A stretch of 64,000 nt of DNA from Macrotrachela quadricornifera (GCA_022393335.1 JAJEKB010020239.1:136128-200127), one strand, 5' to 3'. Positions 34,670-46,097 are shown, counted from the first letter of the stretch. The notes: a model not told the origin generated them from the sequence alone. A program made the numbers and translations.

Positions 34670-35971
34670 GGTCTGACCAAAAGTTCTAATTTTGCTATTG
34701 GCAATTTTATAAGCCAATTAGCATTGAAGTGTTTTTTGCGTGAATAAATAGTGGAGTGCATTGTCTATAATTATAGATACAATAACTCTATTTCGGACTT
34801 AGTAACAATATTTTTTCGATAAACTTTAATTCGAACTAAAAAAAATTTTTTAAATGGATAATGAATACAATCAATATTATATAAAAATTCGAACTATTTT
34901 GGGGATAAATCCAAAGACAATTCACGAAGAACTTGCAACAGCTTTGGGACCCAAGGCTCCATCATATCCAACAGTTGTAATGTGGGCAAGGCGTTTCCGT
35001 GACGGAAGAGAAGATGTCAATGATGATCCCCGATTTGGTCGTCCAGTATCCGAACTTACAGATGAAAATATTGAACTGGTACGAGAGGTTATCAACAATG
35101 ATCCACATTCAACTTATGATGATATTATAGCTGAGACATATCTCTCTCTCGTAGTACAACAGAACCAATTATCCACGACTGCCTCAAGATGAAAAAAGTT
35201 ACATCTCGTTGGGTACCCCATCAACTGGATGGTGAACAAAAGCGAGAACGGGTTCAACTTTGTCGTGAAAATTTAACAAAATTTCGTGATGGTTCCTGGC
35301 GATTATTTGATATTATTATAGGTGATGAGACGTGGATTTACCATAGGCAGATTCATCACAAGTCAACAAACAAAACCTGGATTGGCGAAGGTGAAGCAAC
35401 ACGTACTATCGTTCGTCGAAGCAAATTTGAGCCAAAAAATTTATTTTCTATATTCTTTAAATCAAATGGTCCTGTTCTAATACAAGCTGTCGATAATGAC
35501 GAGACTATAGATCACGACTATTATATAGAAAATTGCCTCAAGCCTGTTGTCAAAGAAATACGTAAACAAAGAAAGTCAGCTGGTACAAAAGGGATAAAAT
35601 TGCTTCACGACAATGCTTCATCCCATCGTCATCCAGATGTTATTAACTATATAATAGAAGAAGGTATCATTATAATACCACATCCACCATATTCACCTGA
35701 CCTTGCACCGTGTGATTATTGGCTAAATGATTACATCAAACAGAATTTAACTGATCAACCAAATGAAAAATCATTGGCTCGTGCAGTATCCAAGCTGGTG
35801 AAAAATATTCCAGAAGAAGAATTTAAAAAAACTTTTGACAAACTATTAGAAAGAATGGAACTTTGTATAAATAATCATGGTGACTATTTTGAACATTTAA
35901 TAAAATAAAACTAGAACTTTCTCTTTGTCTTTATATTTTTTTTTAACAAAATGAGAACTTTGGGTTAGATC
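34670..35971 (+). mobile_element. mariner element, ~1.3 kb
   Basis: Terminal inverted repeats of about 25 bp (ggtctgaccaaaagttctaa at the left, gatctaacccaaagttctca read inward from the right; four mismatches) are bounded by TA at 34668-34669 and 35972-35973. Length and layout are standard for mariner. Confidence 0.9.
34854..35908 (+). pseudogene. mariner DD34D transposase, frameshifted
   Basis: The N-terminal helix-turn-helix half (residues 1-95) includes VVMWARRFRDGREDV and FGRPVSELTDENI. The catalytic half has GDETWIY, LLHDNASSH and SPDLAPCDYW, with 34 residues between the second and third Asp, the mariner signature. The two halves are in different frames: the first ends at 35192 and the second is open through 35908. 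The break lies in a (tc)n run at 35138-35156 and fits a 2-bp slippage. All three catalytic Asp remain. The total length (~350 codons) is normal for mariner. One small indel therefore separates it from a full frame, and as it stands it cannot make a complete enzyme. Confidence 0.93.
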
Positions 35972-36234
35972 TAAGTAAGTGGTATAAAACACTTTAAGAA
36001 CTTCTCGATAGTTTTTAGAGGGATAAAATTTTTAAAAAAAGTGGGACAAAAAATGGTCACTCTCATCCATATGGTTTCTATCGATCTTTGGGACACATCA
36101 ACTCAACCGACCAACTTGCCAAAAATGTTTTTCATTCCTTCATTTCTCTTTCAAATCAGTTTTAGTCCACACTTTTCAGTAATTCTATTTTTGTGGAAGA
36201 TGAATTAAAGTATATTTCTAATCGATGAGAAATC

Positions 36235-36372
36235 GGTAAGATTACAGTTTACGATCCGTTAATCAAAAATCAAGAAAAATAAGAAGTATTTTCTCTTTGT
36301 TTTAAATCAAAGAGAAAAAACTTCTTATTTTTCTTGATTTTCTATTGACGGACCGTAAACTGCAATCTTACC
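36235..36372. mobile_element. 138-bp palindromic MITE, right copy
   Basis: Same length as the copy at 34291-34428 and, in the given orientation, close to its reverse complement: ggtaagattacagtttacga at the left and ctgcaatcttacc at the right. No TA duplication is evident here. Confidence 0.8.
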
Positions 36373-36695
36373 CAGAAAATCACCATTTCTGTACACGTGT
36401 CAACAAAAACTGACGTTTTCTTATAACATATTACTTATAGCTTAGGCCCAGTATGAGATAGAGAGCTGAAATTTTGTGTGGGTGTGGGACAGTTAGAGAT
36501 TAATATCGTGTAAAAAAATCGTTTTAAATTGGTTGAGTAGAATAAAAGTTATTGAACAAATACAGCTAAAATGTGAATTGTACCAAAAAGTTGCAACTCA
36601 CTCATATATATTTCCTCACACTTGGTGTAGTTTTTTTTCTCATCTTTGTAAACTTAATGAATAAAAAGATATTGATTAATGTCTAGACCTATTGG
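36373..36695. other. Intergenic, no gene seen
   Basis: AT-rich sequence with no coding match. It ends at the left terminus of the nested-element block and shows no resemblance to the 5' part of the prpD-like gene found on the other side of that block. Confidence 0.5.
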
Positions 36696-37992
36696 AAGCA
36701 GGGGCGGCGGAGCCATTAGGCTTGGGGAGCCTCAAGCCTCCTCTAAAAATAGACAAGGGAGGCTTGGGAAGGCTCATAGTTTGGCAAAAATTCACGGGTC
36801 TCACCATGAGTTTATATTTAGTATGCAAAAAATTCGTTGAACAATAGTACGTTCAGCCTAATGTCAGATAGTACAATAAGCGACAAACCAGTTAAGTTTA
36901 AAAAAACGCAAGCCTCTCCTAACAAGCAAGAGGGACAGCTAAGCGAGACTCGATATTTGAGAAAATTTTAGGAATATCCTTCTGACTTTGAGAGTCAGTA
37001 TCAGAAAATATTATAAACATAGTGTACACTGCATGTAACTTCGTATGAATAAATGCTAAAATCTTGAATTTTTTTCATAAGATACGTTGTGGATGATGTC
37101 TAAAATAACTATTAAAAAGTCTCGTTAGCTTACTGTGTGAAATAATACCTATTTTACATCTATTTGTGTCAAAAAAGTGAGAAAAATATGAATGTATTTT
37201 TAATATGTCCAATCAAACTCTTCACAATATTCATAGAAAAAGATTTTCCTTGTTTGTTGTAATTCATTTAGAGACGGCAAAAAGGAAAGCTGTACCACAC
37301 ATTGTATAATTTTTCACTGCAATAGTAGACTGAGAGATAAAACAGCAAGCATAATTTTTATTAAAATCAAGTTTAATGTATAAAACTAGCGATGTGTAAG
37401 ACCATTTTTGGTCGCGGCAGTAGAGTTGAGAATACCTATGCAGCCTAGAAGTGTCATCAAGTTTCAAATATTATTTATTTTTGTAGAGAAAGGTTTTCTC
37501 TACATAATAAGACTCGCAAACACTGAGCGATTATCATAGCTGGAAAAATGATGTCAGGATCGACCGGAACCAAGATTGAACTGGTCCCGGACATTATATT
37601 TGTTAAATTATTTAATAATTAGAATCTGTGGGGTAGTTTAAAACGTATAGGCAGAAAGAGCAAACATTTCTTTATAAAATCAGTAGTTAAACAAAAATTT
37701 AACAAAAATTTGATAAAACGGCAAGAAAATCTTTGAGTAGAAACAGAAATTTTTTTTTGATTCCGTGTATACGTCTAATTAAAACATTACTGAATGCAAC
37801 AGTAATACCAAAATAATCTATTTTGTGTTCGAAGATCCATTAGAGATTACAAGTGAACAGTTACACAATTAGTCGTTTAAATAGAGAAGCAAGTTTAATT
37901 GAGAAGAGTGAAAAGATAGTATCTTATATGTCTTTGATTTTAATTCTTTCAAAATCAGTTAACACATTTTAAGAGAACTTTATGCTTTCTTA

Positions 37993-39305
37993 TAGGGTGT
38001 TTCATAAGTCTTGGGATTTGACATAATTCGTTTATATGAACGCAAGGAACAATGTCTAATCATTATGTTTCTATATCAACTTCGAGTACTCATCCGAACC
38101 TTTCATATGATATATTATTGAATAATATCTTCCTTAATAATAATAATAATAATAATATAAATATGATAATGTAATGATGGATTTTTCGATATCGAACAAC
38201 AAATAAAAGGTGTTATATAATAAGCGATGATAAATATTAATAAAATTTTTCATTCTTTTTCTTAACACCAAGAGCTGAAATTTTTATTACATATATATCT
38301 GATCAAGATCTTTTACTTTTGTAATTTTCAGCTCTCTAACTATAACTACTGATGAAATATGTAAACTTCTGTACCTTATTTTGGCATTATTTCCAGAAAA
38401 TGCATTTCAAACTGGGTGCCAAAATTTATATATTTCAAACTTGTCGATGTTTTTTGATTATAAGTTATAGCTAGAGAGCTGAAACTTACAAAAGTAAAAG
38501 ATCTTGATCAGATAAATATGTAATAAAAATTTCAGCTCTTGATGTTAAGCAAAAAAAATGAAAAATATTATTAATATTTATCATCACTTATTATATTATG
38601 TAACACCATTTATTTGTTGGTCGATATCGAAAAATTCATCATTACATTATCATATTTAAATTATTATTATTATTAAGGAAGATATTATTCAATAACATAT
38701 CATATAAAAGGTCCCGATGAGTACTCAAAGTTGATATAAAAACAAGGGGAAAACGGCGAATTTTCGGAATTGCCAAACCATGAAAAAATCGAAAAAAATC
38801 CCAAAATTCAGCAGCCATGTCTTCTTGTAAATGAAGGAATTTTGAGCTGAATTTTTTATCATATGTAGGCCTCGTGGTTTTTAAAATATCCTAAAATTTT
38901 CAGCACAAACGGACAGTTCCCTGTCAAGATAATCAATTTTGAATAAAACTGAATTTTCTGACCGTGCTGTAAAGTATGAGTATCTCTTGTAATCGCATAA
39001 TCTTCATCCAAAAACTTTCGTTTGCGCTGAAAATTTTAGGATATTCTAAGGACCACGAGTTCTGCATAGGGCAAAAATTTCAGCACGAAAATCCTTCATT
39101 TGTAAGAGGGCATTGCTTCTGGATTTTGGGATTTTCAAAATCCAAAATAAATCCAGAAATATGAGAAAATTCAAAAACTAAAAAGAAATCTGAAAATCCG
39201 AAATCCGCTGTTTCCACCTTGTATAGAAACATTATGATTAGATATTGTTCTCTGAGTTCATATAAATGAATTATGTCGCATCCCAAGACTTGTGAAACAC
39301 TCTGT
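37993..39305. mobile_element. Foldback element nested in the hAT-like shell
   Basis: The left arm, about 37995-38345, starts gggtgtttcataagtcttgg. The right arm, 38455-38740 plus 39230-39302, ends ccaagacttgtgaaacactc. They are reverse complements, including a (taa)n microsatellite on each side. The right arm is split by the insertion at 38743-39221. TA lies next to both ends, and the tips resemble Tc1/mariner-type MITEs. Confidence 0.8.
38743..39221. mobile_element. 479-bp hAT-type foldback, third nesting level
   Basis: The ends caaggggaaaacggcgaatt and the complement of aaatccgctgtttccacctt are inverted repeats. Inside, a longer palindrome repeats aaaattttcagc and atcctaaaa words. It is flanked by tataaaaa (38735-38742) and tatagaaa (39222-39229), an 8-bp duplication with one mismatch. 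The uninterrupted left arm of the host element shows the empty site, tatagaaa on the complementary strand. An 8-bp duplication is the hAT signature. Confidence 0.85.
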
Positions 39306-39377
39306 ATCTATCACCTTCCTATTATTGCATAAGAAGTTTTGAGCCTCCCCTAGATTAGAATCGTTCCGCCGCTCCTG

Positions 39378-40550
39378 CTTGCAGCTGAATGGACACATCC
39401 AAGCGATAATCTAGGAGGCATACTGGCAGTAACCGACTGCCTAACTCGAACTGCGAAACAATCTTGTTCACTTTCATTGACTACTTTGGATAAAGTAGAA
39501 GGTGCAAAAATATTCAAAGTCTATGATATTCTCGAAGCTATGATCAAGGCTCACGAAATCCAAGGTGTACTCGCATTAGAAAATTCATTCAGTCGAGTGG
39601 GCTTAGATCACGTGGTAGTATTGGAAGTAGCTACAACCGTGATTGTATCCAAGCTTTTGAGCTTGGCTTAATCACAAACAGTAGATGGCATTTCGCACGC
39701 CTGGGTTGATGGACAGAGTCTTCGCACGTACCGACATGCACCCAATACTATGTCACGCAAGTCTTGGGCCGCTGGTGATGCTTGTATGCGTGCTGTCAAT
39801 TTAGTATTGCTTGTACAAAAGGGCGAAGGTGGAATACCATCTGCTTTAACTGCTAAAACTTGGGGCTTCTATGACGTACGCTTCGAAGGACAAGAATTTA
39901 AGCTTCAAGGAGAATTTGGATCATATGTTATGGAAAACATACTATTCAAAATCTCGTTTTCAGCCGAATTCCATGCACAAACTGCTGCCGAAGCTGCTGT
40001 AATCTGCCACGATTTACTCAAAGCTAAAGGATTAAATGCTCCGCAAGATATTAAAACTGTTCGCATTCGTACTCAGGAAACTGCAATGCGTATCATTGAT
40101 AAGACCGGTCCTCTCTACAATTTTGCTGATCGTGACCATTGCATTCAATACATAGTAGCTATTCCACTCATCTACGGCCGCTTGACTACAAACGACTATA
40201 CAGACGCCGTTGCAGCTGATCCACGAATCGATGATATCCGTGCCAAAATCACCTGTGTGGAAGACGTACACTTTACGAAAGACTATTATGATTCGAACAA
40301 ACGGTATATTGGCAATGCAATTAAAATTACTCTCAACGACGACACAGACCTAGACGAAGTAGAAGTAAATTATCCAATTGGACATCGAAAGCGTCGTGAA
40401 GAGGGAAAACCATTGCTGATGGAGAAATTTAAGCGTCATCTTCGTGACAGATCTGATGAACAAAGAGTACAGAAAATACTTGAGCAATCACAATCCGGAT
40501 TCGAGTCAACCGATATCGACGATTATCTCAGTTTGTACGTGCAATCTTAG
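39378..40550 (+). pseudogene. prpD: 2-methylcitrate dehydratase (PrpD) fragment
   Basis: The frame reads [103 protein letters not shown] and VNYPIGHRKRR, all strongly PrpD-like through to the usual YV-type C-terminus. PrpD dehydrates 2-methylcitrate in the methylcitrate route for propionate. About the first 100 residues are missing, cut exactly at the end of the hAT-like element. A TAA at 39669-39671 interrupts the frame without shifting it. The rest (39672-40550) is open, with an aataaa word just after the stop. It is intronless, and animals normally lack this bacterial-type enzyme, so horizontal origin is likely. It is a pseudogene as seen here. Confidence 0.9.
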
Positions 40551-41191
40551 CTCCAAATAAATAAAAAAATAATGAACAAAAATATACAAAAAACATTCTT
40601 TCTTGAACCTCTGCTGTTATTAAGGCCCTCCCCCCCCCCCAAAAAAATGTCAAATTTTGTCAAAAAAACGAAATTTGAGATAAATGTACAGCTGATTACT
40701 ATGATGCCTGAGCATTAAGAATCTGCAGAATTTTCAAGTTTGGACTCTCCAAAAAATGAAATTTCGCAAAAAAGTATGCTTCCGTCACCACATACCTATT
40801 TTTAAAAACAAGAAGATTTTGTAGAAAAACGTTTATTTTCCGTTAAAAACATTTTTTTTTTGGACGTAAAAGATGACTGGATGGTCTAATTTATGATATC
40901 CCAATTATCTAATTATGGATCAATCGATTATATTGTACCGAATTCTAACAGTGTTTTTATCTTCCAAAAAACTATTTCGAAAATTGACATAGAATTTGTA
41001 AAAAAATTTATGTTATTCAAAACTTCAGATATTCTCTGAAATAAGATTGTTTCAAGCAAATAAAAATATTGTAATGAAAAAAGGTTTTATTAGAAAAATG
41101 CGTTTTACTATTCATAGAAATAATAATAAAACATAAAGTGTTTATAAATATACACAAAAATAAACTAAAAACATCCTCAAGATTGAAAAAC
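40551..41191. other. Intergenic, 3' flank of the Mutator-like gene
   Basis: No coding match. A C-run followed by an A-run near 40626-40648, preceded by ttaagg, could be the left terminus of the Mutator-like element; a roughly complementary gggggcccccttaa lies at 44835-44850. Confidence 0.4.
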
Positions 41192-43655
41192 TTAATTGTC
41201 TTCGACCGAGTCTGCCCACTTTCCACTTTTTGGATTATAATAAGAATCCTCAAAGCGCCCACTTTTATCGTCATTATCGTCATCGTTATCGGTGTTATTG
41301 TCAGATATTCCATCATAAGAAGTATCATCAGTGGAGATAATATCATCATAATTATCGTCATCATCATTATTTTTTTTTTCATTTTGCTGATCATATGTTT
41401 CACTAACATCAGCAGCACCAGATACATAAGGTGTTTCTCCCTCGGTCGTATCTTTGATTGCTTTAGCTCGATTGATCAAGTTCCGTTGTTTGCGCATATA
41501 TTTTTTATTCATACCATGTAACCGTTCCTCATCAAATGATATCAGTATATTTTCAGTATAAAAGCCGATATAACCGCATAATTTTTCAAAAATTTTTCCT
41601 AAAAATAACGAAGTTAGCATGATATGAGTTCAAAATAGAAATTAATTTCCAGGGTTTTTTAGCATTTTTTACCCAAATTATAATAGCCATCATTGAAAAT
41701 CACTACTGCTAAGCAACACGCAATATCAAATGTAACCTCTGAGGCTGCTTTATGCTTCGGCGACATGGTCCATATTAAAGCATGAAAAGCCTCATTTGCG
41801 TTTTGTGTTGAACCATTCAAAACACGCATCAAACTTTGCTTGCTACAGATTGAATCAAAAGCCGGTTTGATTTTATTCATAACTGCTCTAGGTAATCCAT
41901 GTGGTGTATGATTGTATTGAGTATTGTTTTTCATTGCTTGTAAATATCCACACCATGCTTCATCACAAAACTGATGATGATGATCAGAGTTTGTTGAGAA
42001 TTTGTGCCAATATATTGCCTAAAAGAATGAAGCAGATAAACGTCAAAGTGTAAAGGAGCAAGAATGTCAAACTTGTGCGCTTTTATATAATTTATCAAGA
42101 TCATTTTTATTCTTTCGAATTGCTTCGCAAAAATATATTTGAAAACGAGTTATCGTCTGATCTATAAATAAATGAAGGATTTAATTCATATATTTTTATT
42201 TATTATTTCTTCATTGCTACTACCTGTAAGACGTCCTATTCCACCTATTGTTTTTCCATCTGATAACTTTGTTTTACCACATTTTTGTTTAATTACTTCA
42301 AGAGCACGTTTTAGGCGTTTTCCAAAATGATTAATATCTTCAATTTTTTGTATTTCTATTCCTAAATAAATTAAGTTTTTCTAGTGTTAATGTTATGAAA
42401 AATTAGAAAACTGATTTGTACCTTTGTAAGGTATTTCCTTCTTTAATATAGAAAATGTTTTTGAATCTCCATCTCCGTTATATTTTACATAACGAACATC
42501 ATATTTTGTTTGAGATCTTCGAAACATTTTTAAGATGTTCGACGCTTCCATATTGCCAGAAGGTTCATCAAAATTTTTTCCACAATTGTGATTAATGATG
42601 ATTTGGTCATATTTTGCTTGAGCTTCTAGTGTTCCCAATTGTAATAAGCTTTTAGCACCTAAAGTAAAAAAAGTTAGAAATATTTTCAATTTTTTACTGA
42701 GTCATTCAAGTAATTCAAGGAAAGTACCTGCACAAACGTTACATGTTTTTGAACATGTCTCAATGTCAACGACTTTCGCAGAATCACAAGTCGATAATAA
42801 GGCAGCAGCACCATGCTTGCTAGAAAAGCCTCTTGTTTGCCATGTACCATCACCACTTACTATGATATCAGTGCTTTTCGCAACATCAATAGCTTCGTGT
42901 ATGGGTGTTGACATGGATTCGTTGGCAAATTTTTGGACCACTTGTAATAATTCTTTATCGCGTTTATTATGACGTCCTTCTTCAAGTGGTGGTGGTAAAT
43001 TCAGTGCTGCAGAGATTTTTTTCAACCCAGCATGGCGTATGCCTGTTAAATGATCAGCAAGTTGAGCTCTCACATTAATATCATGGCGTTTGGAACCTGG
43101 TATTTGAGGACTGGAATCTAAAAATAATAAACAATATATGGGAAAATAATTAGATCCTTGAGAAATAAGAACATACTATTACTCACTTAGGCAAATTTTG
43201 TTATTGCAATAATCACATTCAAAGCTTAGAATGACAAATAATCCTTCTCTTTTGTTCATGCGAAGTTTTCCATTCCATTGCCTGTCACATAATTCACACT
43301 TTGTTTTCGATAATAATGATAATAATAATTGATTTTGAATGATAGAATTAGCGTCCAATGGTGCATCACTAACAGACGATGTTTTATTATATGTTTTTTG
43401 TCTTTTGACAATTTTTCTGCTTGGAGCAGATGACGTACGTTTACTAGTAGTTATTGATGAAGATGATGGTGCTTGTTGATTTGATGATGATGATGATGAT
43501 GATGGTTGTGATAATGTTGACTTGGATTTTGGGCGTAAATTTTTTGTCCACGATCGAGATCTGTCAATAAAATTAGGTATTTTATGACTTTTCGTAAATG
43601 AAATAACATACTTTCTGTAACCATGTTTTAAGCGTCGTTTGTCCGGCATGTTCAA
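41192..43655 (-). CDS. Mutator-like transposase, seven exons, apparently intact
   Basis: The minus-strand exons are 43655-43187, 43117-42728, 42658-42422, 42361-42224, 42161-42073, 42018-41673 and 41598-41192. All have GT/AG borders and compatible phases, giving 691 residues without a stop. Order: a basic, Ser-rich N-terminus; a Cys4 finger (CELC, then CDYC); the catalytic start SGDGTWQTRGFSS; HNCGKNF and a GDGDSK motif in exon 3; IGGIGRLTG in exon 4; an IYWHKFSTN and LNGSTQNANEAFHALIW segment in exon 6; and an Asp-rich acidic C-terminus. These match the invertebrate Mutator-like transposase family, DDE enzymes for cut-and-paste transposition. Such a clean multi-exon frame suggests recent activity or domestication. 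Terminal inverted repeats are uncertain. Confidence 0.88.
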
Positions 43656-44407
43656 TAACTGCTTATATTTAAATATATATGTATATATGTAACGAAATGA
43701 AAAGAAATCTAAAAAAAAAGGATATATTTTATCACATCGGTGTTATATGACAAATTAAATTGAATGTTTGTTCATGAAGTTTAATAAATAAAAGCAGCTA
43801 AATTATAATAATATACATATGTTGTTCGTTAGATTAAGCATCTTTTTTTGCTTCCATATTTATGGTCAGGTCGTCTCTAGAATTTTTCGAGAGTGAAAAA
43901 ATTAATTACGAAAATCAAACTAAATAGATGGCAGTATATATAAGCTTGTGTAACACATTGAACATCATTCGTCAATTTGACAGAGATTTTTTTATAAAGC
44001 ATGTTTACAGCCTTCTACAATACAATTGCCGAAAGAATAATAAAGATTTTCTCATTTCCTGAAGGTTATACATATAAAAACTAAAGATACTTTCGAAACA
44101 TTTCCTTTTTCTAAATACAACAGGACCTAACAGATCATATATGTTTTTATTTTGAGTATGGAAGAACCATGAGAACGAGTGAATTTGAATATGTTTATAC
44201 GGTTTTTCGTAGAGTTTTTCGCGGCGGATCTCCTGAAGGGAAGTCAAAATTCCACCATTTGCCTGTGCAGAATTATTTGCAAAACTAAACAAAGTTTTTT
44301 CGAAAAATTTCAACCTCAAAAACTTGTCTCACGTTTTTCTCAGAATGTGGTTTCGACGAAGTATCTCCAACGCCATTCTCTCCCAGTACAATATGAAGCC
44401 AATTATT
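43656..44407. other. 5' flank of the Mutator-like gene
   Basis: AT-rich sequence with no coding match; it should hold that gene's promoter. The open frame 44005-44319 on the minus strand shows no family resemblance. Confidence 0.4.
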
Positions 44408-44640
44408 TTTTTTTGTTTGAAAGCTCGTCTCAAAAGCTAGCCGACCTCGTGGCCCTTTTTTTTTTAAAAGCTTTATATGATCATATAAGAAAACACTTCT
44501 AAAGAAAAAGTGCTATTTTTTAGTGGTTTTTTGAGCCGTTGAACTTGTCACCCTTTTTTTTCGCCTAAAAAATGAGACTTTAAAAAAAAGGGCCACGAGG
44601 TCGGCTAGCTTTTGAGACGAGCTTTCAAACAAAAAAAAAA
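44408..44640. mobile_element. Foldback MITE with nearly perfect ~53-bp arms
   Basis: tttgaaagctcgtctcaaaa, then gctagccgacctcgtggccc, at 44412-44460 is repeated as an exact or near-exact reverse complement at 44586-44636, with T/A-runs at both tips and about 120 bp between. The high arm identity suggests a young element. No coding content. Confidence 0.75.
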
Positions 44641-45677
44641 TTGTATATATAATGAAGGGCTATGGAGATTTTTTGGAGATAAGATGACCCCTTTTTTGAC
44701 CATTGTTTGGTTCATATCTCTCTCAAACGACACGCTATCGAGCTGAAAATTTTATCACAGCCTCCTCACTACAGCCTCAACATATGCTCCAAATTTCAGC
44801 CCATTTGCATGTACCTGGGCTGAAATCGATTTTTGAGGGGGGCCCCCTTAACTGTTAGACGACTGGAAGGATATTATATGTGAAAATCACAGCGAATGGA
44901 TGCGAAGATGCTGAAAGAAATAATATCGAAGCAACTTTAATGAAAAAAATTCCACTTATACAAATCATCGGAGCTTCCAAGTTTTTCCTCAGTGTACTAC
45001 TTTCATCGTTGTTTTTTTTTCTTTTTCTATTGCCTGCTTGTATTTCATCAATAAACTACTAGTTTCGTAATGCAATATAGCTTTTGATTTATTTTTCAAC
45101 TTTATAAAGGCTTTTTAGAAAAGGTGTTTACCTATTATAAGCGAGCTCGAAATCCTCTATCACCCTGTATATTCATTGGTCTTTTCACATGCGTCTATTG
45201 CTATGAGAACTTCAGCAAAGTAGAAATAAGGACACTTGGTAGGTGTCAAAAATCTGTTCTTTTTCTCATAGACAAGAATCTTGCAAACTTAAATTGTCTG
45301 ATTATTCGAATCCGAGGTCTTTTAAGGACTGATTGAAGAGTAATCGAGATCGGCAAATTTATTGGTGTCGCTAATCTTTAAAATCTTTTTTCAAGGAAAA
45401 ATATTGTTTTTTTTTGTAAAGACATATTTGCCATAAAGTTGTATCAAAGCCTTTCGAGGGCTAGGTATCTCTCAGCATGATAATTGTCAGATCTTCTAGC
45501 AAGGCCGAAATGCGTCATGGTAGCTTGCAGCCTATTTTCAGATTGCCAAATTTTATGTATAATTCATTCAATGTGACTTACGTATCAGGATAAATTTGAT
45601 CCTCAAGATATATGCAATAAAACAAATTCAAAATGATGCTCATTTTATTATGCTCAAAAATCGAAAATGTTAATAGA
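44641..45677. other. Intergenic, no gene seen
   Basis: Short chance frames only (44880-45062, 45124-45336). A tttatt word at 45646-45651 gives an AATAAA polyadenylation signal on the minus strand about 27 bp past the stop of the next gene. Confidence 0.45.
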
Positions 45678-46097
45678 TCACACATCATCATGACAGTTTT
45701 CAATCACATTATATCTTAGTTTGCAGTCCAGTAAATGATTAGTACACTCAATCTTGATGCAAACTTCCGAACGGCTTGTGGTCTTTGAAAAGGGTCCTTC
45801 CCACCAGATGAATTCTTTAACCGAGCCTTTCGATTTTAATATCACCCGACTATCAGATTCGATACAGCCATCGTACACATAGAGTTTAAAAGAATCATCT
45901 CTCATAAATGTGGGTGTTGACGTCGAGTACACAACAACTTTGTCCAGAGAGAGATATTTTTTGTTGCAGGATAGACGAACTGTACGCGATCGGTCTGCCG
46001 GGACCGTTAAATCATCGGACCAAATCTGAGCCGCCTTTGACTGAATCATGGAAATAAGCATGAACATAGTGAACCAGGGAAGACTTCCTGAATGCAT
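45678..46097 (-). CDS. Small secreted six-cysteine protein, family unknown
   Basis: A single-exon frame of 139 residues. Residues 1-24 form a plausible signal peptide (hydrophobic FTMFMLISMI, then a small-residue cleavage site near SKAAQ). The mature part of about 115 residues has six Cys, four of them crowded near the C-terminus (EVCIKIEC, LLDCKLRY, VIENCHDD), compatible with three disulphides. The alternating hydrophobic pattern suggests an all-beta fold. An AATAAA lies about 27 bp downstream of the stop. I do not recognise the family; it could also be the first exon of a longer gene, though the stop is not near a good donor. Confidence 0.6.
   Translation of the reverse strand: MHSGSLPWFTMFMLISMIQSKAAQIWSDDLTVPADRSRTVRLSCNKKYLSLDKVVVYSTSTPTFMRDDSFKLYVYDGCIESDSRVILKSKGSVKEFIWWEGPFSKTTSRSEVCIKIECTNHLLDCKLRYNVIENCHDDV

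Larger units (their letters stand above)
36696..39377. mobile_element. hAT-like non-autonomous element (outer shell)
   Basis: The left end CAGGGGCGGCGGAGCCATTA and the right end GTTCCGCCGCTCCTG are imperfect inverted repeats of the CAGGGGCGG type common in hAT elements. The next ~30 bases (gggagcctcaag against gagcctccccta) are inverted as well. The flanking 8-mers (attggaag and cttgcagc) do not match, so the target duplication is lost or a rearrangement joined the two flanks. No transposase was found inside. Its right end abuts the prpD-like pseudogene exactly at a codon border. Confidence 0.6.

Noticed and set aside
41017..41521. Isoleucine/methionine-rich frames over the last Mutator-like exon
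   Set aside because: Shadows of the Asp-rich C-terminal coding sequence in other frames.
40619..44850. Firm terminal inverted repeats for the Mutator-like element
   Set aside because: The candidate ends are short and low complexity, and the flanking 9-mers match at only about six positions; kept as a suggestion only.
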